Source: Golubevia sp. BC0850
Lineage: Eukaryota; Basidiomycota; Exobasidiomycetes; Golubeviales; Golubeviaceae
Assembly (NCBI GenBank): GCA_012976225.1
Contig: JAAVVG010000014.1
Coordinates: 310,001-374,000 of the forward strand
Length of the DNA: 64,000 nt
Direction of reading: 5' to 3'
In this document: positions 46,407 to 57,719 of the stretch, piece by piece
Numbering within the stretch: the first letter of the stretch is position 1
Layout of the letters: the number at the start of each line of letters is the position of its first letter
The notes under the pieces: model-generated
Seen by the model: only the letters and a program-made list of their open reading frames with translations
Databases searched by the model: none
What the model was told of the DNA's origin: nothing
Translations under genes and position numbers: made by a program

Positions 46407-49400
46407 ATGAAAGAGGATGCAAAAGAGGTCGGTGGATCATCCAAAGTAGAAATCAAGGATGGAATGCCAAACAAAGGACTACTGGAGGTCAACTCAACAC
46501 ATGCTTCTACTTCTACTTCAGGTCTTCCTGTCGCTTCTCCTTTATCCCTATCATTCCCAGTTTCATCAAAGCATCAACCATCAGATAGACTACCTTCAAT
46601 CTCAGTTTCTGTTTCAGATCAACATAAAGAGAAAGAGAAAGAGAAAGAGACAGGGACTGGGAAGGGCAAAGGGAAGCAGAACGAGCAAACACCTGTCAGG
46701 TCTACCCCATCAAGAGAAAGGATTAGAGCCAATTCAACACCTTCCAAGCTTTCGTTACTATCAACTTCGACTCCTATCACGGCCAATCATGAACCTCAAC
46801 CCACAACTCCCTTCACAGCAACTAGCAATCCTTCTTCAGCATCTCCCTTCCCTTTAGCTTCAACTCCTTTGCCCAAGTCGTCAAGACTTCGAAGAACTCC
46901 AGGCACTTCATCCTTTGGTAACAATGCTTCATTCTCTTCAAGTTCTTCTTCGGAAGGTACCCGAACTCCCACTTCGAGCTCCATACAAAGAGTCTTCAGC
47001 ACTTCAGCTTTGGAAGGAGGTGTCATTCCTGATGCTGCACTCGCTTCTGCTGTCGAGTTCCTACCTCCGATAGTTCGCGATGGGGAAACAAGCTACGCTG
47101 AAGTAGCTGCAAGAGCTCATCAGAGACAGAGAGTTGATTCGAGTGGGAGAGGAGCTACCGCAACTAGAGGTGAAGGTGAACCACCTCCTTACGATGAGGC
47201 TGGATCCACTTCAACAGATCCTAGCTCCTCCCAAGCCAAGGAACAGGAAGGATTTCAGAGCAGAGGGAGACCTCGATCGACTGCCGAGACGTCCAAGTCC
47301 AGGGCGAGTAGAGGAGGTGGACACAAAAGAGGGGAGACAGAGGGAGATGCTGCTGCTGATGAGGCAGGGACAAGGAGAGGTGAATTGAAGCGATTCACTC
47401 TCTGGGAAACTAAGACTGTGAGTCCAAAGGGTCTATCAGTGGTTGTGAACCGAGGTGCAAGATGGGCGGGGCTTGAGAAGTCAGCAAGATCGAGATGGTA
47501 TGTTTCATGATTTGATTCTCACCTTCTGAATCCTTATTACCTCCTCTCTTTCTCAGAGATTCTACCTAGTAGCATACAATGTCTCTCAAACTAGGTTCCA
47601 GATTCTCAAGGTGGATAGGACGCCGCCTGTTCTCATCGACGAACCCAACTCTTCCGGAGCCACTGAATCTCAAGCTTCAACATCTGCGAATGAGCCAGGA
47701 TCAAGCGGCGCCGCAGAGAAGGAGAGACTAGGAGAACCTTCTCATGCTCCCACTGGATTAGCAGGGGCGAGTGGAGGAGGATCTGGTGCTCAGAACCCAA
47801 GTTCAAATCTCTCGAAACCAACTGCTGGCTTCTCAGCTTCTGGAGAGCGTTATCTGTCTTCAGACGTCTCGGAAGTTGCCCAGCTCTGCTCTTCAACCGA
47901 AGCCATGCTATCAAGGGTCGCTGCAGCTCAGAGCAACACAGTCTTTGGAGGAACAGCGACAAGCACGACGAATGCTGCAGCCACGAGCTCTACTCCTGGA
48001 GATGGCAAGGATGGACACGGCGCCTCAGCTTCCACGATTTCAGCTCCTGCATCTGCTCTTCTTAGCTCTGTAGGATCAGGTTGGACCGGGGCTGCGAGCA
48101 GGATCCTCAATCCAGGCAGCTTCCTAGCTGCTCCTTCCACTCCAACTGCATCTGCTTCTCCTTCTACTCCGAACGACAAGAATATTAACTCCGCCAACGC
48201 AGCAGCTGGTTCTTCAAATCCCACCTCAAATCCTCCTCCCCCTAGAAAGTCCAAGAACAACCCTCAGGATTACAAATGGGAGCTCAACGTGACTTCTGAC
48301 AGAGTCATCTACACTCGAACTCAGGTTACAGACTTACTCTCTCTGTTGAGAGAAGGGAATCGCTCCTCGGGTGGTCTCCATGAGGTCGGAAGGTTCTTTG
48401 GGATAGTAGGATTCATCAGATTCACTTCTACTTACTACATGGTCCTTATCTCTCGTCGATCGGTCGTAGCTTTGGTGGGAGGTCACTACATCTATCACGC
48501 CGACGAGGCCAAGATCCTTCCGGTATGTCATCCTTCAGTTCTTTCCAGCTTGAACTCCAACAGGACGAAGGCTCAGGACCAAGAAGAACAACGCCTCCTT
48601 CACGCCTTCGGTCAAGTCGACTTGAGCAAGAACTTCTACTTCAGTTACACCTACGATCTGACTCAAACTCTCCAAGAGAACCTAACGGCTGATCCTTTAG
48701 GTCCTTCAGCTCCGCCAAGGAACACGACGGCATGGGGATTCGCTGAGAAGTTCGTTTGGAATCACTATCTTCTCATGCCGGCGTTCGGTTCTTCTGTTCA
48801 CTCTCGTCCAACTCGAAATGGACACAACTCTCAAGACGACGATCCGAATAGTAACTACGGCAGAGAATGGGTCTTGCCTCTGGTCTACGGATTTGTCGAT
48901 CAAGCAAAGCTCAGCGTTCTCTCTCGGACAGTACATGTCACTCTGATAGCGAGACGAAGTAGACACTTTGCAGGAGCCCGGTTCTTGAAGAGAGGAGTCA
49001 ACGAGAGAGGTCAGGTCGCCAACGATGTCGAGACGGAGCAGATCGTCGCCGAAGCTGCAACGACACCTTTCTTCGCTCCTGGAGGTAGAAGGAAGAATCG
49101 TTCGAATGGAAGGAAGAAGGTCAAGAAGATGAGGACGGAGCTGGACCTCGAAGGTCGATGCATTGACTATGTCTTGGAACCAGGCGGTAGCTTTACAGAA
49201 GAGAACGAGAGCGGAGAAGAGGAAGAAGACGACGATTCAACAAGCCCTTACGACAGCTCCCCCAAGTTCACCTCCTACGTCATGCATCGTGGCTCGATCC
49301 CTCTCTCTTGGACTCAAGACTCCACCAATATGTCGCCTCGACCTCCCATCGAACTCAGCGTGGTAGATCCTTACTTCACTCCTGCCGCTCAACACTTCAA

Positions 49401-51636
49401 TCAAATGTTCTCAAGGTACGGAACTCCAGTCTTGGTCTTAAACCTCATCAAATCGAAAGAGAAATCTCCAAGAGAAGAGAAGCTTGGAAAAGCTTTCGCA
49501 GAATGCATTCAGTATCTCAATCAATTCTTGCCCAACGACAAGAGGATCAAGTACATAGCTTGGGACATGAGCAGAGCCAGTAAGAGTCGAGATCAAGACG
49601 TCATCGGAGTTCTGGAAGATATCGCTGAGGAGACTGTAGAAAGTACTCAGTTCTTTCACTCTGGACCTGAAAGCCATCGAAATACTTCCACTACTTTCGA
49701 CGATCAAGAAGACTACGACTCTGATGGTTCAGTGGATTCGGCAGCTGCTTCGAACAAGCCCAAGTCGAAGCGCAGAATTCATATCCTCTTGCAACAAGGG
49801 ATCGCAAGAGTAAACTGCGTCGACTGCCTGGATCGTACCAACGCCGCTCAATTCGTCATTGGGAAAGCTGCCTTTGGACATCAACTCCACGCTCTAGGTC
49901 TGCTTCATCATCCCAATCTACCTTTCGACTGCGATGCCGTCAACATGTTGACCGAGATGTATCACGACCTGGGAGATACGATCGCTTTGCAATACGGAGG
50001 TGAGTTCGATAGTAGGAAGCGGGGAAGGAAGGGGGTGGTTTCTCAGTCTCTCTGTTCTCTGAACATACTCCCTTCTTTCTCTTTGCAGGATCTCATCTTG
50101 TCAACACAATGGAAACCTATCGTAAGATCAATCAATGGACCTCTCATTCTAGAGACATGCTGGAAGGTCTCAAGCGCTACTATTCCAATTCCTTCGTAGA
50201 CGCGGACAAACAGATGGCGATCAATCTCTTCTTAGGAATAAGAGCCGACGCGCCCGACATCTCTCCCGACACTCCTCTACTTGAGGAAGACGATAGTCAG
50301 GAGGTAGAGACGTCTTTGGTCAAACGAAACGGAAACGAGAGACCTCATTACTGTCGATGGTACGTTCCTGCCAATCTCAATCCAAGAGGAAGTCTCAAGG
50401 AGAGAGAGAAGCGATTGAGAGAGGTTGTCAACAATGACGCTGGTTTCTGGGCTGAGTACTACCGACCTAGACTCTTTACCGAGTAAGCCGTCAGAATGTG
50501 AGGGTAAGGTTTTACACTGTATCAAGCCGCTGACTCTCTTTCTTGAACCTTTCTCTTCACCTCTCTTCTGCCTCTTCTCCAGTCTCATGAGACACCATGC
50601 TTTCAAGATGACTGCAGTGCATCAACATTCTCCCGCGATCACATCAGCCTACTCGGGCTCGTCCCAAGCTTCTTCAAATCAATCTTCGTTTGGGCTTCCG
50701 TCAGCTTCAAGTTCTGGCTTCTCTTCCATTGCCAGCTCTTCAAACGCAACTTCAGCTCCTACCGGTTCAGAATTGGCCGAAATTTCCCCTTTTCAAGCTA
50801 GGTATGGACCAGGTCAGCATCCTCCAGCACCTCGTCGCAACGCTCAGAGCAGAATCAGAAGATCTGGATCTTCGAGCTCTCGAATCCTGACTACCAACGC
50901 TGATTCCTTATCTTCAAGCATGGTAAGTGGCTCAGCAGCTTTTAACGCACCTCCCAGAGCCATCATAGGAGGAGTGAGAAGATGGATGAGCTTGAACAGA
51001 CCTGGATCTTCAGGAGCCAGCAACTCAGAAGCGACGGCGGCTGGAACCTCTCAGCTCAGAAAGAAGTCGAAGAGATACGATGAGCTTTCAACCGCTGGTG
51101 GAGGTGGCGGAGGAACCTCAACGAGGACTGGAGAACCAACCAACGCCAATCCAGGTTCAACGAATCTGGTTGCTTCGGGAGACTTGGTTCGAAAGTTGCT
51201 CTGTCCAGAGGTCAGCATCGGAGAAGCAAGAGAATATCAATGGTACTCTTCTCAATTCGCACCAGATGAACATGAGTCCTCGCTGACCGAATCCGGAGTA
51301 GAAGGTAATCCACTAGGACCTCAACCTCGTTCGACATGTGGAGGGACAGGAGCAAGAGGAGTCTCGTTGACTGCAGCGGGCGCTTGGGCTACTTCAACCG
51401 AAGGAGTTTCAGAAGTGGATCTGGCTATGTATGAAGGTGGAGTTGGACTGGCTTCGGGAGATTTGGAGAAAGTCAAGGAACTGGTCGAGACGGAGGACTT
51501 GTTTGATCCGGCTGCTTCTGCTATCTATGCCAATGCAGTCGACGTCAGGAAATTTGCTTCGAATACAGTCGATCAGAAAGGGATGAGTCAAGAAGCCAGA
51601 TATGCTAAATGGTTGAATAGAAGTTGGGCTGATTAG
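46407..51636 (+). CDS. FIG4: SAC-domain phosphoinositide phosphatase FIG4, with long extensions
   Basis: PI(3,5)P2 5-phosphatase that works with Fab1/PIKfyve and Vac14 on vacuole or endosome membranes. Exons 46407-47417, 47557-49999, 50089-50482 and 50583-51636 give 1,633 aa, much longer than yeast Fig4 (about 880 aa). The first 330 residues are Ser/Thr/Pro-rich and disordered. FIG4 homology begins at KRFTLWETKT/RFYLVAYNVSQTRFQILK. An insertion of about 220 Ser/Ala/Gly residues follows before KWELNVTSDRVIYTRTQV. Then come GRFFGIVGFIRFTSTYYMVL, FYFSYTYDLTQTLQENL, WVLPLVYGFVDQAKL and the catalytic CX5R loop RVNCVDCLDRTN (Cys about 1091). [20 protein letters not shown] and LKRYYSNSFVDADKQMAINLFLG follow. 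The tail is Ser/Gly-rich and ends KWLNRSWAD. Identity is secure. The extensions could regulate localisation; that is inference. Confidence 0.92.
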
Positions 51637-51788
51637 CCCCCAGGGATGTTGGGGCTTCTTGTTGTTTCACGATTGTATGTATTTGCGTTCCATCATTTGT
51701 AACAGTATTCTCATTCCCATTAATTCAGTTTTCCTCTTCTTTGTCTATCAAAGCTACTCGAATCGAGAAACAATGACTGACCAAGCTC

Positions 51789-52736
51789 TCAAGCCATCGG
51801 TAGACCACCCGCAATCCGACCAAGTTCTTCCAAGTCCTTGCACACAAGCTGAGTCATGAGTAGATTTAGAAGAGTTTTAGCAAGAAAGTCAGGTAGCAGT
51901 CAAGTGTGAGGGACAGGCGAAGCAAAGCGTCTTTATCGACTTGTGACTCACGTCGACGTAATCAGGCTTCTCTCCCTCTCCCAATTGATCTTCGGTGGGT
52001 CTTTGAATGAATACAGTGGTCATTCCACAGCTCTTAGCGGCTTGGAGATCCAAAAGATGAGCTGCCACTAGTGCTACTCTTCGAGCACTTTGAGAAGAAG
52101 ATGGATCCAAACCGTTCAGGGAGATCCCTTTCCTGTACATCTCTGGATCAGGTTTGAATGAGCCTAGAAGATCAGACGTTAAGATGAAGTCCCAAGGTAA
52201 AGATCCGTGCCTATTGTAGGGAGAAGAAGGATCGGTGGGTCAGACAGAGACACCCGGAGACAGATCTCTATTACTCACTTGGCCAGGTTGATCATCAGCT
52301 CCAAAGTTCCATTGGTCAAAGTTCCAATCTTGAATTCCCTCTTCAACATATCCAGACCTTTTGAACTGTCTGCCCATGGATTCAGCCTATGCCACGCCAT
52401 GTTCACCGAAGTTCGAACGTCTTCGTCCCAAGCATCTTTCAAGCCTTGATTGTCGCTCTTCTCGATTAGTTCATCCAAGATTTCTCTATGAATTTGGTCC
52501 AGATTTAACTTTCTAGGATTTCCGTTAGTTGCCATGTCAATGATCCGAGTATAGTATCCTTTCCTCCAGGCTTGAGTGAAGGCTAACCAGTTGATAGATG
52601 TAAGAGGAGCTACGTTTGGTAAAGAGTGAGGAGTTGATTTTGACCAATCTGAAAGTTCTGAAGAGACTGAACCACTCCAATCGACCACAGTTCCAAACAC
52701 ATCGAAAAGTAAAACGTCGCAATGAGCTACAGCCAT
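51789..52736 (-). CDS. Type II haloacid dehalogenase-like hydrolase (HAD superfamily)
   Basis: Cytosolic HAD-fold hydrolase resembling (S)-2-haloacid dehalogenases. Exons 52736-52279, 52210-51952 and 51848-51789 give 258 aa, normal for the class. HAD motif I is LLFDVFGTVVDW (nucleophile Asp early in the protein). The cap has WRKGYYTRIIDMATNG and WHRLNPWADSSKGLDML. Motif II is IGTLTNGT. Motif III is SFKPDPEMY. Motif IV is ALVAAHLLDLQAAKSCGM. The C-terminus is VCKDLEELGRIAGGL. Many fungal proteins of this class have unknown natural substrates, so true dehalogenation is not assured. It is transcribed head-to-head with TIP41, with 79 b between the starts. Confidence 0.87.
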
Positions 52737-52815
52737 CTTAAAGCGTTGTGGGTGGGAGAGAAGTCTCGCTCTTCTTCAAACACTCTGCCTTCTTATCCTC
52801 TCTAATCAAAAAATC
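52737..52815. promoter_or_regulatory. 79-b divergent promoter between the HAD hydrolase and TIP41
   Basis: Two start codons face away from each other across only 79 b, including CTTCTTCAAACACTCTGCC-type C/T-rich sequence before the TIP41 ATG. Shared or overlapping promoters are the simplest reading. Confidence 0.4.
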
Positions 52816-54832
52816 ATGAGTTCTTCCAAATTATTCAACTCTTCCACTTCCTCTCCACCAACTTCAACCAAAGGAATTTCAATCTCAGGATGGGAAATCT
52901 CTTCAACTCGAGGAACGATAGCATCTTCTAATTCTATCGATTCAATCACCAACACTTTAGCCATCCCTCTTCCAGAAATGCCATTCCCAAATAATTCTTT
53001 AACGATAAAACACCATAAATCAGGTTTCAATTACACTTTTGATGGAAACAGAGCTTTGGCTTCTATCGAAGGTGTGAACAAGAGGATCAAGCTGGAAGGA
53101 TTAGATCTTAGAGATCAGCCAGAGTTCAAGTCAGATGCAAAGAGAAAGGTTACTACAGGTTTGGGAGAGAAGCCGAAAAGTAAAGGTATCAAGGTAGCTT
53201 ATGCTAATCAGTGGGGAAAGTCTAGGTGAGTCAGAGAGATGGCAAGAGATGGTGAAGATAGACAAGAGGTTGGAAGGAGCTCTAGCTGCCATGAGCAAAG
53301 AGATGACTCAATTTGAAAGCTTTCATCTTGGAAAATAGCTCTGATCTTGACAACTCTCGCCATTTCCAAACTTCTCAGAGACGCCTTTGGAGCTGTTCCA
53401 ACATCTTCCACCAATCCCAATCCCAATCCTCCACCTTCAACCGACCCAGATCCCTCAACTTTCCCATCTGCAACCTCCTCTCATTTCGGTCCAGAAGTAG
53501 CTTTAGCAGCAGCTCAATCTGGAATCGATTCCACAAGACATTACGATTGGACTTATTCTACTACTTGGCCTGGAGTTGAAGGTACTGATAGACCTTTGGA
53601 TCTAGAAACGGAACCCACTGAAACCTCGAAAGAAGAATCTAAATCCAGGCATGAAGCGGAGGGAAGGATATTCAAAGAAGGGAATCCTAGAGAGGATAGA
53701 ATCCCAACTGAGAGATTGGTCCCAGGTCCAAATGCTGAACCGATTCTATTCTACGACGATCTAGTTCTCTTTGAAGATGAACTGGCTGATAACGGTAGCT
53801 CCGTTTTGAGAGTCAAAGTGGTAAGTTTCTTTCTGTTCCATCCGATTATCTCATTAGAAGCGTTCTCCATCGCTGCCCTTCACTCGCTTGCCTTTCCCAA
53901 CCTTTACCTCTCCTTCTCTGACGCTTTGGTCCCTCACTTTCTTCTCTGAAACTTGCATTCCACTAGCGAGTCATGCCCTCCTGCTTCCTAGTCCTTCAAA
54001 GGTTCTTCCTCAGAGTAGACGATGTTCTTTTCCGAATCTTTGACACTCGAATTTGGGTTGATTTCCAATCTGCTCCTCCAGGTCAACTACCTTCTACTTC
54101 AATTCCAAGCATGGCTCCCACTTCAAATCCTTCTACCGGCTCTAACGGCGTACCTTGGGCTAATCAAGCTTCTCGGGGCGGAGGCACGACTGGAATCCCA
54201 AGAAACGTTCCGACGCCTTCTAGCATAGGAGATGGATTGAAAGGGTTGAATCTTGGACCTACTAGAAAGGAGCTGAAAGGATCGAGCAAACCAGATGGGG
54301 TGACGAGTGCTGGAAAGAGCTTGGCAGAGCGGAATGCAGGAGATGAAAATGGTCAAATCAAGATCATCAGAGAATGTTCAGGATCTCAAGCTAAATACTC
54401 TGAAGTCAAATCAGTGAGTCTGGTTGACGCTTTGGATCCCATTCCTTCGCTTTGTTCACTATCAATCTCCCACCACTCATCCTCTCTTCCACTTCCTTCC
54501 AGTTCCTACCTCCCTGGAAAGCTCAAGATCTTTCTCCTCTGACAGAAGAGAACTGGGTTTATCAGACTCTCAAGACAATCAAAGAAACCGAGATCAAGAA
54601 ATCTTTACAATCTTCATCGACTTCAGGACACAAGTCTAAAGGATTAGAATCTGTTTTGAACAGAGCGAGGGAAGAGGTTTCTCCGGCTAGAGTCCCTTTG
54701 GAGAATGATGGAAGATTCGAAAAAAGCGCAGAGATTTTGGGTCAGGTCGATGAAAGGAAATTGGACGAAGAAGAAATTCTTTGGGAAGGTTGTGGTGAAA
54801 GAATCGATGTAGCGGTTTTGAAGTTCAAGTAG
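52816..54832 (+). CDS. TIP41: TIP41-like protein (TORC1/PP2A pathway regulator)
   Basis: TIP41/TIPRL family protein, which binds Tap42 or PP2A-type catalytic subunits and tunes TOR signalling. Exons 52816-53225, 53379-53820, 53967-54413 and 54503-54832 give 542 aa, clearly longer than human TIPRL (272 aa). Family marks are ISGWEISSTRGTIASSNSID, LPLPEMPFPNNSLTIKH, YTFDGNRALASIEG, VAYANQWGKSR, HYDWTYSTTWPGV, ILFYDDLVLFEDELADNG, RVMPSCFLVLQRFFLRVDDV and RIFDTRIWVDF. A Pro/Ser/Asn-rich insert begins exactly at the first exon junction, between KSR and HYDW. A second long insert (about residues 320-430) carries Ser/Gly/Pro before the family's final part. The gene ends EERIDVAVLKF-like. Inserts of this sort are loops on a conserved core. 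Confidence 0.9.
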
Positions 54833-55119
54833 AATGCAAAAATCGTGATTTCTGAATTGTAGACTACTCAAAGTTGACTTGTTCCGATTGTGACTGAAAC
54901 AAAATCAAGCGCAGAAGTTGTTCATCGAAGAGTGGGTGGGGTTCACGCGTCAGCTTCTTCTCCTCAAAGGCAGAAAGGTACAAGAATGATTTTGAGCTTT
55001 CTTCATTTGAATGAAAAGATAGTATTTGGTACTACAAATAGAGAAGTAACGAAAGCAGTGATGATCGGTGCGTGCCACCTTGAAGTGAAGAGCTATAGAA
55101 TCGGACGTGATGAATGAGA

Positions 55120-57608
55120 TCACATTCCTTCTGGACCTCCACCTTCCATTCCTTCCATTCCTTCACCACCTTGAGGCATTTGCTGAGCTTGTGGAGCTCC
55201 TCCACCTCCTCCACCTTGTTGACGTCTTGCCGAGACTACATCGTCGACTCTGAGTAGAAGGGAGGCAGACTGAAGAGAAGAAAGTAGAAACAGAAGATCA
55301 CGAGAAAGCAACAGAAAAGGAAAGGTCAAAATCAGAAAACCAAGAGATGAAAGGGATTATCTCAAGAACACTCACCTCAATGGCAGTCTTGAGAGTTTGA
55401 ATCTTAACAGCAGCAGATTCATAAAGCCCGTATTCTTTCATTTCAACAACTTTTCCAGTATCACCATCGACTCCCCAACTATCATGACCTTCAGCATGCT
55501 TAGCTCTTAGAGTAGTCAAAGTCTTGATAGCGTTTCCACCGCAGTTCTGAATCAAGGTTCTTGGAATGACTTCTAAAGCGTCTGCGACTGCTCGAATAGG
55601 TCCAATTTCGACTCCTTCGATCGTTCTAGCTAATTCATTGAGACCAACTGAGATGGCCATTTCGGTAGCTCCTCCTCCAGGTGCAAGAGCTGGGTTGAAG
55701 ACTACGTTACGGGCCACTGACATAGCATCAGCTAGATTACGATCGATCTCATTGAGAATGTCTTTGGAAGGTCCTCGGAGTAGAATTGTGCAGGCTTTTG
55801 GATCTTTGCACTTTTCTAAGAAAGTGAAGTATCTGTAGAAAGAAGAAATAGAGAAGGGTTTTAGTCGAATTTGAAAACTTCGAACCCATCTCCAAGTTGC
55901 TTGACCACTCACTCGTCTCCTAACTTCTCGATGTGGAACAATCCACACTTGGTTCCGATATCGCTGTCCCTCAAATCTTCGACTCTGTTGACAATTGTAG
56001 CTCCAGTAGCTCTGGCGATACGGTTGTTGTCAGATTTACGAACTCTGCGAATGGCGGTGATATTCTGTTTAAGGAGGAAATGTTGAGCGAGATCTGTTGT
56101 AGAGAAAAACGGGAATGGGTTCAGAGATAGCATACAATCAACTCAAAAGCAGAGTTTTGAGGAAGATTATCTCAAGAGATCGAAGAGATGCTCTTGTGAA
56201 TTCGAAACTCACCACTGACACCCTTCTCAGTGAAGACCAAATCAGGTTTCATCTCAATAATCTTATCACACATCTTCTTAATTTGTTCCTCTTCGATTTC
56301 CAGAATCCTGTTCCAATCCTCTTCCTTTTGAATTTCAATATTAGTTTGACTTTCACCTTTCTTGTATTCCATAGCACAATCCAGGAGCATAATCCTTGGG
56401 TTTTCGATTCTTCTTCTCATTTTTGGATGAGTGACATCTTTAGCCAACATAACTCCATCCAAAACACATGATTGTTCAATTTCTCCTCCAGGAACCTTTT
56501 CAACTCTAGCATATCTCTTTAGATCTACCGTTTTTTCGCCTCCTGAACCACCAGTGACAGAAGCATCGATAACAGCAACTGTTCTAACAGCTTTCAGAGC
56601 TAATTTACACATCTGTTCCGACCATCTTGAGACAAATTTGGTTCCGATAGAGGTCTTGATCAGAGCTAACATTTCTTCATCGTCTTCTACTTTCACTGGA
56701 ATCGAAATTCTCTGAACGATCTCTAGAGCTTCTGCTAGAGCTAGCTTGAAGGCTGAAATGATAACCACTGGATGAATACCTCTTTCAAGGTATGGAAGGG
56801 ACTGCGCGAGAATCTCACCAGCTGGAAGAGGGAGGAAGAGAGAGGAAGAGTCAGAACCCACCCTTGCCAAATACGATTCTGCAAACTGCTTGTTTTTTGA
56901 CATAGTGCACCATCAAAAGCCTCGCTCCTTCAAATTTCGGAGCAATCTTGACAGAGTGGAGCTTGAAGCCTCCAAGGGACAGCAGAGCTCCAGCACCTAT
57001 CCAGTCCCCCTCGATCAAGGCATACAGTCGTCCTTTTTCCTATCGAAGTATTCTGTTTTGCCTCACTGATATTCCAGCAGATTAAAGAGACTCTCTCTCA
57101 ATCTAAGACTCTCGTCTGTGATCTTCTTCCATTCGCTTCCATTCAGTTCCACCTAATCTTCTCGAGTAGCTTTGGAAAGTGACTTGGTACGCACCTAGAA
57201 TGATGACACTTGTCGTTCCATCTCCAACTTCTTCATCCTGAGTCCTACTGAGTTCGATCATACTCTTTGCAGCTGGGTGAGCTACTTCAATTTCTCTTAG
57301 AATAGCATTTCCATCATTAGTTAGAAGAATTCCTCCCATTGGATCTAGAATCATTTTGAGCATCGCCTTTGGACCAAGACAAGTCCTGATAACATCTGCT
57401 ACCGTCTGTTATAGAATGAGAATTGGTGAGAGAAAGAGGATCAGAGGAAAGTGTCAGGATAGAAGGAAGGATAGAGGAGGGGGATGGGGATCAGAAGAAG
57501 TGAAAGTTCTCTCACCTTCGCAGCAGAGATGTTTGAGACTTGAGCTTTTCTACCATGCTGCCTCTCTGGTCCAGTGTTCATTACGAAAACTGGTTGTTGT
57601 CCAGCCAT
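55120..57608 (-). CDS. CCT3: T-complex protein 1 subunit gamma (CCT3)
   Basis: Subunit of the cytosolic TRiC/CCT chaperonin that folds actin, tubulin and WD40 proteins. Exons 57608-57516, 57405-57195, 56821-56213, 56093-55913, 55832-55376 and 55269-55120 give 566 aa, typical length. Motifs are [60 protein letters not shown] (nucleotide contact), [48 protein letters not shown] and [12 protein letters not shown]-like end ([15 protein letters not shown]). The C-terminal tail is Gly/Met-rich ([16 protein letters not shown]), typical of CCT tails facing the cavity. The second intron (373 nt) is relatively long. Its start is 111 b from the divergent BUGZ gene. Confidence 0.95.
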
Positions 57609-57719
57609 TTTGATGAATTGTGTTTGGGAAGGTGCACTGGGTGGTTGGCGTAGAGAAGGAAGCTTCCAAGAGAACTTTTGACTTAACCTAAACCCACACA
57701 TCCACACTCAACATCAAAA
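57609..57719. promoter_or_regulatory. 111-b divergent promoter between CCT3 and BUGZ
   Basis: The starts of CCT3 (minus) and BUGZ (plus) are separated by 111 b. Both are core cell-division or proteostasis genes, and a shared bidirectional promoter is likely. No binding motif is assigned. Confidence 0.45.

Noticed and set aside
26186-52736. Possible secondary-metabolite cluster (ABC transporter, esterase, O-methyltransferase, Zn2Cys6 regulator, HAD hydrolase)
   Set aside because: No backbone enzyme (polyketide synthase, NRPS, terpene cyclase) is present, and housekeeping genes OLA1 and FIG4 are interspersed.
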